64,000 nt of DNA from a bacterium (GCA_905221105.1 CAJNBW010000004.1:8101-72100), one strand, 5' to 3'. Shown: positions 26,890 to 37,015, numbered from the stretch's first letter. A program made the numbers and translations. The notes: generated from the letters alone by a model not told the origin.

Positions 26890-26895
26890 AGTATA
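26890..26895 (-). promoter_or_regulatory. -10 of the BlpR-dependent immunity operon
   Basis: TATACT on the minus strand, 30 bases beyond the second BlpR-type repeat and with no good -35, as expected for an activator-dependent promoter. Confidence 0.65.
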
Positions 26896-26925
26896 GCACT
26901 CATTTTGACCTTGAATCACTCAAAT

Positions 26926-26956
26926 CGTAAATGGTCATCAAAACATCTTGAATTGT
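26926..26956 (-). promoter_or_regulatory. BlpR-type binding site upstream of the immunity operon
   Basis: Direct repeats ACAATTCAAG (26947-26956) and ACCATTTACG (26926-26935), start-to-start spacing 21 bases, on the minus strand. The architecture and sequence class are those of ComE/BlpR (LytTR) operators. The -10 follows 30 bases later, exactly as at the blpT site. Confidence 0.75.
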
Positions 26957-26966
26957 TAAAAAATTT

Positions 26967-26995
26967 AAAAAGCAAGCATGAAAAACATACTTGCC
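26967..26995 (-). terminator. Terminator after the 118-aa membrane protein gene
   Basis: GCAAGTATG / CATGCTTGC stem with a TTTTT loop followed by a T run on the minus strand; separates the blpRH transcript from the immunity operon. Confidence 0.8.
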
Positions 26996-27044
26996 TTGGG
27001 GGAACTTGACAATGTGAAAATACAAAATAGAAAACTACTCACCC

Positions 27045-27401
27045 TCACTTCCGTATGTTCTCATATATTCTCATGATCGCAACAAGGATAGCAGCTGTCC
27101 CACTTGCCAAAGCGATAAGGGTAATGATAATGTTGAGGATTTCAGGCGTACTCCCTATTCTGTTGATAAGACGGAGTAGGGATATAACTGTCAACTGAAT
27201 CAGGAGTATTGATTCTACTCTTACCATTGAAGTAAGTCTGTTTTCAACTGCATATAAAAAGGCTGGTAGCAAAACACAAGCTATAGCAATCACAAACAGG
27301 TTGCTCCCTGTTTCTTCTCCCTTGTTCACCACGGAAAGCATGAGAAGATTCGATGCTATAATCAACGTAGAACAGATGATAAAAAAGGATTTCTTATTCA
27401 T
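27045..27401 (-). CDS. 118-residue four-helix membrane protein
   Basis: 118 residues, hydrophobic helices at about 7-25, 33-52, 63-80 and 88-110 and a basic C-terminus (RIYENIRK). GAGG precedes the ATG by eight bases. It starts 89 bases after blpH, with a GATAAAG/CTTTATC hairpin in between, and ends at a terminator. In pneumococcus this position holds blpC and the exporter genes, which are absent here. I recognise no family; it may be another immunity-type protein co-expressed with blpRH. Confidence 0.6.
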   Translation of the reverse strand: MNKKSFFIICSTLIIASNLLMLSVVNKGEETGSNLFVIAIACVLLPAFLYAVENRLTSMVRVESILLIQLTVISLLRLINRIGSTPEILNIIITLIALASGTAAILVAIMRIYENIRK

Positions 27402-27489
27402 TTATGATACCTCAGATACTCTGGTAAAAGTCAGGCTCGATAAAGACAAACTTTATCTGTCAACTTCTGCCAATTTTTTCACAAATTTT

Positions 27490-28839
27490 CTAATGACCAA
27501 CCGGCAGCAAGTGAACCGTTAAAACCTGACGAAAAACTTGATTTTGGCAGGTGGTATTTAGACTGGTATTAGGATGACTTTCCACAATTTTCATGACGGT
27601 ATAGAGACCAACTCCTCTCTCCTCCCCTTTAGAGCTTGCTCCAAAGGAGAAAATCTCAGAAATGTCTATACCCTCTTCTTTGATGGAATTTTCAATGATA
27701 AAGGTCTCCTGTGCTCCATTTTTTAAAAAGGCGATTGAAACATGAGGTTGATTAGTCTCTGCACTGGCTTCAATAGCATTATCACAAAGGATAGACACAA
27801 TAGTCAGAAAATCAAGCAGGCTCATCCCCTCTACCTGAATCTCCTCAGGAACTTCGACATTAAAGACAATCTTCTTATCTCTGGCTTTTAGAAATTTCCC
27901 CGCGAGGAGACTTTTAAGGGCACGATCCCGAACATTCACCAATCGCCCAAGGTCATATTTATTGTCCTGCAATTTCTGACTGGAATCCTTTAAAACAGAG
28001 TCGTAAACCTCTTTTATCTGCTCCATATCCTCCTCTTCAATACCCAGACGTAAACTGGTCAAGAGGTTGGTGTAGTCATGGCGAAAACTCCGTACTTCCT
28101 TGTAAAGTTCCTCTATATGCCGACTATAGCGCTCCATATCTCTATAGCGCAAGGCCTGTTCTTGGTTCAGTTTCTCCTGAAGTTTTTCCTTCAAATAGGT
28201 ATCCAATTTCTTGATAATCCCCATAAAAAAGAGTAGGTAAAACACTAGGATAAGATGGCGAACAGTCTTTGATTGGATATCGTATGCATATTCAAAGTAA
28301 GACAGATTTTCCATGACTAGAAAGTAAGCCCCCATTATCCAGTTAATCTTAGTCAGGGACTGTTGAAAGCCTTTATCGAGAAACTCCTTTCTCAATCTAG
28401 TAAAATCATAGTCCAACCATTTCAAAAAGACTAATACTATGAAGCAAACGAATAGCATAATCAACAAAAAGAGAGGATTTCCATCTCCATCTACAATCCC
28501 TTGCCCCAAAAACGGAAACACAAAATAGGAGAGACTTCTGTAAAAGATATCCATCAATACAATTGGAAAGAGACCATAAAAGAAAAGGAGTCTTTTAGAA
28601 AGCCCTCTTAACAATAAGAAAGACAAGCTGAGGCCGAACAAGGGTTCTATAAAGTATGACAGATAGTCAGTCAAGACTAAATAATTAAAAGTTGTAACAA
28701 TTGCTGCTAGAAGAAATTTTAGAAGAAAGCCCTTAAAAATTTTATCTATAGTGAAACTAATTCCATCTACCTTAAAGAACATGATAATTTCTAGCCCAAT
28801 AATAGCTAGTGAATACAATATCATCCCAAAAATATACAT
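27490..28839 (-). CDS. blpH: Sensor histidine kinase BlpH
   Basis: 449 residues from the ATG at 28839 (AGGAG five bases upstream); the longer frame would overlap blpR. The N-terminal half has six or seven membrane helices (about 1-220), forming the pheromone-sensing domain. The kinase is of the ComD/AgrC (HPK10) class: the phosphoacceptor histidine is in FRHDYTN (H254), followed by the N-box DNAIEAS and the G-box GVGLYTVMKIVE. BlpH normally detects the BlpC peptide and phosphorylates BlpR. Starts 13 bases after blpR. No blpC pheromone gene is present nearby. Confidence 0.9.
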   Translation of the reverse strand: MYIFGMILYSLAIIGLEIIMFFKVDGISFTIDKIFKGFLLKFLLAAIVTTFNYLVLTDYLSYFIEPLFGLSLSFLLLRGLSKRLLFFYGLFPIVLMDIFYRSLSYFVFPFLGQGIVDGDGNPLFLLIMLFVCFIVLVFLKWLDYDFTRLRKEFLDKGFQQSLTKINWIMGAYFLVMENLSYFEYAYDIQSKTVRHLILVFYLLFFMGIIKKLDTYLKEKLQEKLNQEQALRYRDMERYSRHIEELYKEVRSFRHDYTNLLTSLRLGIEEEDMEQIKEVYDSVLKDSSQKLQDNKYDLGRLVNVRDRALKSLLAGKFLKARDKKIVFNVEVPEEIQVEGMSLLDFLTIVSILCDNAIEASAETNQPHVSIAFLKNGAQETFIIENSIKEEGIDISEIFSFGASSKGEERGVGLYTVMKIVESHPNTSLNTTCQNQVFRQVLTVHLLPVGH

Positions 28840-28852
28840 AAACTCTCCTAGA

Positions 28853-29590
28853 TCAATGTAAGTTATTGATAGTCTCAGACACTTCCCTGACCTTATAACG
28901 CGCAATCATACAGCTTCCCCCATTGGGAAAGAAAAGAAGTTTTTCTTTCTTATCCAAACGCACCACATTGGCAGGATTAATGAGAAAAGAGCGATGACAC
29001 TGCAAGAGACGGGGTTCCTGCTTGAAAACCTCCTCTAAACTCGCTGTAAATTCCAGCCTATCTGTCTTGGTATAGAGAATAACACGATGGGCTCTGGGCG
29101 ATGTTTCAAGGTAATAAACCTCTTTAAAAGGATACTGGAATTGGGCAAATTTTGATTTAAAGTAAAAGCAATCTTCCGCTAGACTCTTACCGTCTTGACT
29201 ATTGGCATAGAGAAGGGCTATTTCGATCCGAGACTCAAACTCCTCTGCCGACAAGGCCTTATCAATGTAGTCCAAAGCAGACACTTGGTAGCGAAAGGAC
29301 AGGGGCATAAACTCCGAGTGAGTCGTCACAAAGACAATCAGGGCATAAGGATCCCGATCCCGAATCTTTCTAGCCACTTCCAGCCCCTTCATCTCCTCAT
29401 TTCGAATCTCAATATCCAAAAAGAATAGCTGATGGGCTCCCTTCTCATGCACCTCTGCCAGCAGTTGGTCCGGCTTACCAAAAACTTCAAAAGAACTGGG
29501 AGTGATATGATGTTCCTTCAAGAGTTTCTCAATCGTCGTTTCAATCCTAGTCTGTTGGGAAAAATCATCTTCTAAAACAAATATTCTCAT
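28853..29590 (-). CDS. blpR: Response regulator BlpR (LytTR family)
   Basis: 245 residues. The receiver domain (about 1-125) has acidic-pocket residues in LEDDF, the phosphoacceptor D59 in FFLDI and the K of DYIDKALSA. The LytTR DNA-binding domain (about 140-245) contains LLQCHRSFLINPANV. Nearly identical to pneumococcal BlpR as I recall it. It activates promoters with paired 10-base direct repeats, of which three are visible in this locus, including one in front of blpR itself. Ribosome-binding site AAGGAGAG. Forms a two-gene unit with blpH. Confidence 0.93.
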   Translation of the reverse strand: MRIFVLEDDFSQQTRIETTIEKLLKEHHITPSSFEVFGKPDQLLAEVHEKGAHQLFFLDIEIRNEEMKGLEVARKIRDRDPYALIVFVTTHSEFMPLSFRYQVSALDYIDKALSAEEFESRIEIALLYANSQDGKSLAEDCFYFKSKFAQFQYPFKEVYYLETSPRAHRVILYTKTDRLEFTASLEEVFKQEPRLLQCHRSFLINPANVVRLDKKEKLLFFPNGGSCMIARYKVREVSETINNLH

Positions 29591-29627
29591 CTTCTTACTC
29601 TCCTTGTTTCAATTTCTTCCTAAAAAG

Positions 29628-29695
29628 AGAATAGCAAAAATACTCTGACACAAGCCCACCAAATCTTAAATAGGCCTTCAAAGCTCCTGAAAGGT
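29628..29695 (-). promoter_or_regulatory. BlpR-type binding site and -10 upstream of blpR
   Basis: Repeats ACCTTTCAGG (29686-29695) and CCTATTTAAG (29665-29674), 21 bases start to start, and a TATTCT -10 at 29628-29633, 31 bases after the second repeat. The second repeat is weaker (C at position 1). Suggests autoinduction of blpRH. Confidence 0.6.
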
Positions 29696-29756
29696 AGCTT
29701 GTTCCTCAAATAAGCATGATAATCTTACAACTATTTTATCATAAAATCTTAACAGT

Positions 29757-29823
29757 ACCATTCAGGAAATTTCAAGAACAATTAAAGATTTTATGGTGAA
29801 AAAGGAGATAAAAGTGATAAACT
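29757..29823 (+). promoter_or_regulatory. BlpR-type binding site and -10 upstream of blpT
   Basis: Repeats ACCATTCAGG (29757-29766) and ACAATTAAAG (29778-29787), 21 bases start to start, then TAAACT (29818-29823) 30 bases on. Divergent from the blpR site, 61 bases away. Confidence 0.75.
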
Positions 29824-29885
29824 GACAGTATCAAAACACAGTTGCTAGAACCAAGACTAGCACCCAGATTAAAGGAGGAATTCTC

Positions 29886-30215
29886 ATGACAGATACAAAT
29901 CCCATCAAAACAGCTCAGACTTTGATTACGGACTTAAACAAAGCCTACCAAGCATGCAAACAGGCAACAGCTGACGACGTCCGCTTTCAGGAGCAATTAA
30001 ATTCTATTCTTGGTTTTCTAGCCAAGGCTGAGACAGTGGATAATCGAGTCTTGATTGAACTGGAAAAATTTTACCAGACTTCCAGTCTTCTCATGGGACT
30101 CAGCACTCTCAATCCTGATGCTCCTACTCGCGCCGCTTGGCGGTCCTATGACCGTTTCCACTTTGACCAAGTCAAGACCAAGTTGAGTCTCTACGGACCA
30201 ACCATTCTCTTGTAA
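29886..30215 (+). CDS. blpT: BlpT-like protein
   Basis: 109 residues, acidic and helical, beginning MTDTNPIKTAQTLITDLNKAYQ. I recognise it as BlpT, a member of the pneumococcal blp regulon of unknown function. In pneumococcus blpS lies between blpT and blpR; it is absent here and the two genes are divergent. AAAGGAGG precedes the ATG by six bases. The promoter carries a BlpR-type repeat pair, supporting regulation by BlpR. No signal peptide or membrane helix. Confidence 0.75.
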   Translation: MTDTNPIKTAQTLITDLNKAYQACKQATADDVRFQEQLNSILGFLAKAETVDNRVLIELEKFYQTSSLLMGLSTLNPDAPTRAAWRSYDRFHFDQVKTKLSLYGPTILL

Positions 30216-30220
30216 AAAAT

Positions 30221-30258
30221 AAAAGAAGCTGAGACAGATTGAACTCAACTTCTTTTTT
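30221..30258. terminator. Bidirectional terminator between blpT and ecsB
   Basis: AAGAAG-CTGAG paired with CTCAA-CTTCTT and followed by T residues; serves blpT (plus) and, through the A run on the other side, the convergent ABC permease gene. Confidence 0.7.
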
Positions 30259-30275
30259 GTTTCATATAAGCAATG

Positions 30276-31325
30276 TTAGTCCTGCATCTGACGTTTCACC
30301 TGATAAGGTAGATACAAGACTAGTAAAACCAAACCTGCACCCAGCAAGGCTAGAAGGGCTAGTTTTTCTTGGAAGGCAATCAACCCAACAACTAATTCCA
30401 CAAGTAAAACAAAACTGGTCAATCCTCGGACTACCGCCTGCAAACCTTTTTCCTTTTGCCCCTTGTCCAGTGGAAAGAGTTGGGTCAAATACTGGTAGTC
30501 AAAGGCGTGATAGAGGGCCAGCAACTGGAAGAGCAAGAGGTAGTTAAAGAGAACTACCACTGCTGTCGCAATCCAAGCTTGCTCGATAAAAACCTGTGCC
30601 AGTATGGAAAGCAAGAGCAGACGAAGGCTGAGGGCAAAGAGGTCTCCATTTCGCAAATAAGAACGCAGATAGAGATTTTGCCAAATCTTTCCAGGTACTT
30701 TTTGAACAGTCTTTAGGATAAAGTCCAGATAGGCACGACGCTTGACGCTGTTTGAAATTCCCTTGACCTGCGTAAAGAGGGCGAAGAAACGAAGCAAGAC
30801 TTGCTTACGCTTGCTTTCTTGGGAAATGACATAGTCCCAGTCGAGACCAGTTTCAGTGAAAAATTTGCTGACCTTTTGACGAAAGAGCAGATATTTCCCT
30901 GCACCCAATAGGAGTACATAGACCAGAAAAACTAGCAAGCCATAACCCATGGCTAAAAATAAAGGCGCAAATAAAAGCAAGAAAAGGGTCTGGACAAAGA
31001 GCCAAAAGACTAGGGAAATCCCTGTTTGACGCTTGAGATGGAGCTTGATTTCCTCTTCACCAACCAAGAGAAAGAGCTTATCTGGTGCCTCCATATAAGT
31101 AGCAATTCCACCCCAAAGCAAAAGTAAAACAGAGGTAATCCCTACAAACAAAAGGATAGGCCAATGATTTTCAGGAAAATGTTGCAAGAGTTGACTGTAC
31201 TGGTAGGCTAGAAATCCCAGCAGAACAAGCAGGAACAAGACAAAGTGGTCATTGAGAACATAGCGTAGATAACCAAGACACTCCTTACGAAAAGCCTGCT
31301 TTCTCTTTAAAAACAAGTCTTTCAT
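30276..31325 (-). CDS. ecsB: ABC transporter permease, EcsB family
   Basis: 349 residues with about eight membrane helices arranged in pairs and a cytoplasmic stretch (about 140-200). Begins MKDLFLKRKQAFRKECLGYLRY, typical of EcsB. It overlaps the ATPase gene by four bases. In Bacillus subtilis EcsAB affects secretion and regulated intramembrane proteolysis of peptides, and hit lies divergently next to ecsA, just as here. The substrate is unknown. In pneumococcus the pair borders the blp locus, as here. Confidence 0.8.
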   Translation of the reverse strand: MKDLFLKRKQAFRKECLGYLRYVLNDHFVLFLLVLLGFLAYQYSQLLQHFPENHWPILLFVGITSVLLLLWGGIATYMEAPDKLFLLVGEEEIKLHLKRQTGISLVFWLFVQTLFLLLFAPLFLAMGYGLLVFLVYVLLLGAGKYLLFRQKVSKFFTETGLDWDYVISQESKRKQVLLRFFALFTQVKGISNSVKRRAYLDFILKTVQKVPGKIWQNLYLRSYLRNGDLFALSLRLLLLSILAQVFIEQAWIATAVVVLFNYLLLFQLLALYHAFDYQYLTQLFPLDKGQKEKGLQAVVRGLTSFVLLVELVVGLIAFQEKLALLALLGAGLVLLVLYLPYQVKRQMQD

Positions 31326-32053
31326 AACTCCTCCTCTTTGGTCAGAGCCAAGTAAATATCATTCAAACTAGCCTCAGGCATGTTAAAGGCTTCGCGTAGT
31401 TGCGCCAGATTCCCCTTAGCACGCACCTCCCCCTTGTGGAGAATAACGAAGGCATCACACATCTTCTCCGCCGAATCCAGCACGTGGGTACTCATGAGAA
31501 TAGACTTGCCCTTTTGCTTCTCCACTTCCAAAAGCTGAATCAAGTCAGAAATAGCCAGCGGATCGAGACCAAGGAAAGGCTCATCCACGATGAAAAGACT
31601 CGGATCCATCACAAAAGCACAGATAATCATGACCTTCTGCTTCATCCCTTTTGAAAAATGAACAGGGAACCAGTCCAATTTCTGGTCCAGACGAAACATT
31701 TTTAACAAAGGTTCTACTCGCTCAAAAGCCACTTTCTGCTCGATACTATAAGCCATAGCAACCGTTTCGATATGCTCTCTGAGGGTCAATTCCTCATACA
31801 GGCTAGGTGTCTCAGGAATGTAGCCAATTTGCTTACGGTAGTTAGTCGCATCTTCTTGAAGAGTCAGTCCATTGATATTGATAGAACCGCTATAAGGTGT
31901 CAACAGACCGATAATTTCATTGATGGTCGTCGATTTCCCAGCACCATTGAGACCGATCAAACCGACCAACTGCCCACTTTCAACTGTAAAGGACACATCT
32001 TTCAAGACAGGGACATGGACATAGCCACCTGTCAGGTTTTTAATTTCTAACAT
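31322..32053 (-). CDS. ecsA: ABC transporter ATPase, EcsA family
   Basis: 243 residues with all ATPase motifs: Walker A GLNGAGKST (about 34-42), signature FSKGMKQK, Walker B LFIVDEPFLGLDP and the switch histidine in LMSTHVLD. The signature has K instead of G at its third position (SKGMKQ), as in EcsA-type proteins. It powers the EcsB permease. Divergent from hit across a 67-base intergenic region. The ATG follows GGAGAAAAT. Confidence 0.88.
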   Translation of the reverse strand: MLEIKNLTGGYVHVPVLKDVSFTVESGQLVGLIGLNGAGKSTTINEIIGLLTPYSGSININGLTLQEDATNYRKQIGYIPETPSLYEELTLREHIETVAMAYSIEQKVAFERVEPLLKMFRLDQKLDWFPVHFSKGMKQKVMIICAFVMDPSLFIVDEPFLGLDPLAISDLIQLLEVEKQKGKSILMSTHVLDSAEKMCDAFVILHKGEVRAKGNLAQLREAFNMPEASLNDIYLALTKEEEL

Positions 32054-32120
32054 ATTTTCTCCAAATCTGGTATAATGTAGCTATATTATATCAAAATTCA
32101 ATACAGTAGAGGTAGATTTT

Positions 32121-32531
32121 ATGTCAGATTGCATTTTTTGTAAAATCATAGCAGGGGAAATTCCTGCTTCAAAAGTATATGAAGATGAGCAGGTCCTTGC
32201 CTTTCTTGATATCTCTCAAGTGACACCAGGACACACCTTGGTCGTACCAAAAGAGCACTATCGTAATCTTTTGGAAATGGACGCTACTAGCGCCAGCCAA
32301 CTTTTTGCCCAAGTGCCAACAATTGCTCAAAAAGTCATGAAAGCTACTAAGGCTGCTGGCATGAATATCATTGCCAACTGTGAAGAAATCGCAGGTCAAA
32401 CAGTTTTTCACACCCACGTTCACCTCGTGCCTCGCTACAGTGCAGACGATGACCTCAAGATTGATTTTATCGCCCACGAACCAGACTTTGACAAACTCGC
32501 TCAAATCGCTGAAACTATCAAAAACGCCTAA
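32121..32531 (+). CDS. hit: HIT-family nucleotide hydrolase
   Basis: 136 residues. The zinc-like CxxC start (CIFCKIIAGEIPASKVYED) and the catalytic histidine triad HTHVHLVPR near residue 98 identify the HIT/HINT branch. These proteins hydrolyse adenosine phosphoramidates and related nucleotidyl substrates; the physiological substrate is unknown. Divergent from ecsAB, the same arrangement as in Bacillus. AGAGGTAG precedes the ATG. Confidence 0.93.
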   Translation: MSDCIFCKIIAGEIPASKVYEDEQVLAFLDISQVTPGHTLVVPKEHYRNLLEMDATSASQLFAQVPTIAQKVMKATKAAGMNIIANCEEIAGQTVFHTHVHLVPRYSADDDLKIDFIAHEPDFDKLAQIAETIKNA

Positions 32532-32540
32532 GGAGTTGCC

Positions 32541-32828
32541 ATGAAATTATCTAATCTACTGCTATTTGCAGGAGCTGCAGCCGGCAGTTATTTGGTCACA
32601 AAAAATCGCCAAGCCATCACAGATGAAGTCTTGAATACCACCGACCGCGTTCAAGCTATCAAGGACGATGTGGATATTATCCAAAACAGCCTGCAAATCA
32701 TCGACCAGCAAAAAGAACTCATCAAGGAATACCAAGAAGACCTGACTTACAAGTTTAAGGTCTTGGAAAAGGATATCCAGACTAGACTAGCTGTCATCAA
32801 AGAAACACAGGAAATTGAAGATAAGTAA
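32541..32828 (+). CDS. Small membrane-anchored coiled-coil protein
   Basis: 95 residues: an N-terminal hydrophobic segment (MKLSNLLLFAGAAAGSYLV) followed by about 70 residues of predicted coiled coil (heptad-like I/L spacing in VDIIQNSLQIIDQQKELI). YtxH-like in layout, but I do not claim that family. It starts 9 bases after hit with AAGGAG, so it is co-transcribed. A terminator begins at its stop codon. No function is known to me. Confidence 0.75.
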   Translation: MKLSNLLLFAGAAAGSYLVTKNRQAITDEVLNTTDRVQAIKDDVDIIQNSLQIIDQQKELIKEYQEDLTYKFKVLEKDIQTRLAVIKETQEIEDK

Positions 32829-32850
32829 AAAGAGTCCGACGGCTCTTTTT
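32827..32850 (+). terminator. Terminator after hit and the coiled-coil gene
   Basis: AAAAAGAG / CTCTTTTT stem with loop TCCGACGG, overlapping the stop codon of the coiled-coil gene. Almost the same hairpin recurs at 33080-33104 behind dnaJ. Confidence 0.85.
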
Positions 32851-32875
32851 AGTTTATAGATTTTTTAAGACTTTC

Positions 32876-32996
32876 CTTAAGTAATGACGGACGGTAGCGA
32901 CCTTCTTCGAAGTTCCATACCTAAACTTTGAGCCTAGGTCTCAAAGTTTCCGAACACATGAAACAAAACTATTTCAGGTGTTTTCATTACGGTGGG
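32876..32996. repeat. Structured intergenic repeat, copy B (diverged)
   Basis: Between the convergent terminators of the hit unit and dnaJ. Landmarks: CCTTAAGTAATG, an ACTTTGAG / CTCAAAGT stem around CCTAGGT, then ATTTCAGG, CATTACGGTGGG. Same order as copy C at 37016-37134 but more diverged. Confidence 0.5.
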
Positions 32997-33079
32997 AAGT
33001 CTTCGGTTTAGTGGTGAAATGGTGAGCGAGTTGTCTAAATTGTGATGCATAGTTGCTGGGATATAACTTGTTTACGTTT

Positions 33080-33104
33080 TAAAAAGAGCCGTCGGGCTCT
33101 TTTT
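33080..33104 (-). terminator. Terminator after dnaJ
   Basis: AAAAAGAGCCC / GGCTCTTTTT hairpin with loop GAC, immediately past the dnaJ stop on the minus strand. Confidence 0.85.
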
Positions 33105-33107
33105 ACT

Positions 33108-34244
33108 TTATTCTCCATCAAAGGCATCTTTAATATGGTCAAAGAAACCTTTTTTCTTTGGATTAACTTTCAAATCACCTGCCGCAGCAAATTCTTTCAA
33201 GGCTGCTTTTTGGCGGTCGTTCAAGCCTGTCGGAGTCACGACATTAACGGTAACATATTGGTCACCGACCGCACCACCACGAAGGCTCGGTGCCCCCTTA
33301 CCACGTAGGCGGAATTTCTTACCAGTCTGAGTTCCCTCTGGGATAACCAATTCAACATCACCGTGAACAGTTGGAATATCAACGGTATCACCAAGAGCTG
33401 CTTGGACAAAGTTGAGGTTGAGATTGTAGAAGATAGTAGTTCCTTCACGTTCAAATTTGTCGCTAGCTTCCACAGAAACCACCACGTACAAGTCTCCGTA
33501 AGGTCCACCGTTAAAGCCTGCTTCACCTTGACCAGCTAAGCGGATTTGTTGACCGGTTTCCACACCAGCAGGGATTTTCACATGTACGCTATGAGCTTGT
33601 TTTTCATGACCTGTTCCATGACAGGTTGTACATGGGTCTTTGATTTCTTTTCCGCGACCATGACAGACATCACAGGTTACTTGGCGACGCATCATGCCAA
33701 GAGGGGTCTGCGTATCGACGTTAATGACACCAGCGCCATGACAGCGTCCACAAGTGACTGGACTTGTTCCTGGCTTAGCACCAGAACCGTTACATGTACT
33801 ACAGCTTGCTTCACGATTGTACTTAACTTCTTTTTCAGCTCCAAAAATAGCCTCTTCAAAGGTCAAGTTCACACGATACTGGAGGTCATCACCTTGGCGA
33901 GGAGCGTTTGGATTGCGCGAAGCACCGCCTCCGCCGAAGAAACTTGAGAAGATGTCCTCAAAACCACCGAAGCCACCTGCTCCGTTGAAACCGCCGAAAC
34001 CACCTGCTCCGCCAAATCCACCGTTGGCACCCGCAGCACCATATTGGTCATAGGCAGCCCGTTTTTGGTCGTCACTCAAAGTCTCATAGGCTTCTTGAAC
34101 TTCCTTGTACTTTTCCTCAGCACCAGGCTCCTTGTTGATATCTGGGTGGTATTTTTTGGAAAGCTTACGATAAGCTTTTTTGATCTCGTCTGCCGAAGCG
34201 TTTTTTGACACCCCCAGACGATCATAAAATTCAGTATTGTTCAT
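33108..34244 (-). CDS. dnaJ: Chaperone DnaJ (Hsp40)
   Basis: 378 residues. J domain at 1-70 with the HPD motif in [10 protein letters not shown]. Gly/Phe-rich linker at about 72-110 ([14 protein letters not shown]). Four CxxCxGxG zinc repeats at about 145-210 ([32 protein letters not shown]), then the substrate-binding barrels. DnaJ delivers clients to DnaK and stimulates its ATPase. It is separated from dnaK by the DJ-1-type gene and two terminators, so it is probably expressed partly on its own. The region 34245-34396 between the two genes shows no gene. Confidence 0.97.
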   Translation of the reverse strand: MNNTEFYDRLGVSKNASADEIKKAYRKLSKKYHPDINKEPGAEEKYKEVQEAYETLSDDQKRAAYDQYGAAGANGGFGGAGGFGGFNGAGGFGGFEDIFSSFFGGGGASRNPNAPRQGDDLQYRVNLTFEEAIFGAEKEVKYNREASCSTCNGSGAKPGTSPVTCGRCHGAGVINVDTQTPLGMMRRQVTCDVCHGRGKEIKDPCTTCHGTGHEKQAHSVHVKIPAGVETGQQIRLAGQGEAGFNGGPYGDLYVVVSVEASDKFEREGTTIFYNLNLNFVQAALGDTVDIPTVHGDVELVIPEGTQTGKKFRLRGKGAPSLRGGAVGDQYVTVNVVTPTGLNDRQKAALKEFAAAGDLKVNPKKKGFFDHIKDAFDGE

Positions 34245-34396
34245 ACAAGATACTAAGAGCGAACAGAAAGCGACTGAAATTTAGGAGACCGACAAGAAAT
34301 CCTGATTTCTTAGGAGGTTTATCTAATTTCCGAGCTTTCCGCTCGAGTTCAGTTACGAACACTCTTTGTTCCTTTCTATAATTTATAAGTAAATCA

Positions 34397-35029
34397 TTAG
34401 AGGATATTTTCTATACTCTGCTTCACTTGATTAAACTCTTTGTCCGATAGAGTAAATATCAAATCCTCTTCAGCATACTCGTTCTGTTCTTTAAAATAGT
34501 TGTCCGTATTCTCTGCCAACCCTAAACCGAAAATCACTTTTCTTGCAAACTCTTGATGTGCAAAACCGATAGCCGTAATGATTTGTTTATCTTGGACAAG
34601 AACTTTCGGTTGGAAATTCTCACGTGGAAGAAATTCAAAATAGTCAAAGAAGTTTTGCCAAATTCCACCTGTAAATTTCGTGTTGTTCAACAAGCCTGCT
34701 TTCGCCAATAAAAGAGGCGCTGAAGAAATGGCTGCAATTAGGATATCTTGCTCATTAAGACTTCTCAAAAACGAGATCAATTTCTCATCTTGTAGAGCAG
34801 GACCTATATTTACCATTCCTGGCAAAATCACACCAGAATAATCTTCTATACGGATCTGATCCAATGTTTTCGTCGGTTGACAGGACAAACCATCCTCAGA
34901 GACCACCATCGAATTCTCAGAAGCTACATAATCAATCGTGATATCAAAAGGCAGAGCTAAAGTACTCGTTAAAGTGGTTATCTCATAAAGAGAAAAATTA
35001 GGATAAATGATACAAAGTACTTTTTTCAT
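34397..35029 (-). CDS. DJ-1/PfpI-family protein
   Basis: 210 residues from the ATG at 35029 (MKKVLCIIYPNFSLYE), which lies eight bases after GAGGA; the ATG nine bases earlier overlaps that site. DJ-1/PfpI fold: VILPGMVNIG, then the nucleophile elbow ILIAAISSAPLLLAKAG. The usual cysteine of the elbow is serine here (about residue 102), so classical cysteine chemistry is unlikely. TGGIWQNFFDYF and ITAIGFAHQEFARKVI follow. It lies between dnaK and dnaJ. The activity of this branch is unknown. Confidence 0.82.
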   Translation of the reverse strand: MKKVLCIIYPNFSLYEITTLTSTLALPFDITIDYVASENSMVVSEDGLSCQPTKTLDQIRIEDYSGVILPGMVNIGPALQDEKLISFLRSLNEQDILIAAISSAPLLLAKAGLLNNTKFTGGIWQNFFDYFEFLPRENFQPKVLVQDKQIITAIGFAHQEFARKVIFGLGLAENTDNYFKEQNEYAEEDLIFTLSDKEFNQVKQSIENIL

Positions 35030-35052
35030 ACGCAACATCCTCTATTTTATCG

Positions 35053-35080
35053 AAAAACAGAGGCTGGGTTGCAACCTCTG
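35053..35080 (-). terminator. Terminator downstream of dnaK
   Basis: CAGAGG / CCTCTG stem with an 11-base loop and five T residues on the minus strand, between dnaK and the DJ-1-type gene. Confidence 0.7.
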
Positions 35081-35118
35081 GATTTCTTCTTATACTCGCC
35101 TGATTTTCAAGCTCGGGA

Positions 35119-35140
35119 TAAAATAGTCCACTGGACTATT

Positions 35141-35142
<2 letters not shown>
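35119..35142 (-). terminator. Hairpin at the dnaK stop
   Basis: TAAAATAGTCC / GGACTATTTTA inverted repeat (nearly perfect palindrome) that includes the dnaK stop codon. Little T tract; it may be an RNA-processing or stabilising hairpin rather than a terminator. Confidence 0.5.
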
Positions 35143-36979
<1,837 letters not shown>

Positions 36980-37015
36980 TTATTTTAATTCTAATTTTGA
37001 TTTTTTTGATATTCC

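Noticed and set aside
27410-27489. Hidden blpC pheromone gene between blpH and the next gene
   Set aside because: No start codon with a double-glycine leader in any frame of the minus strand; only a GATAAAG/CTTTATC hairpin.
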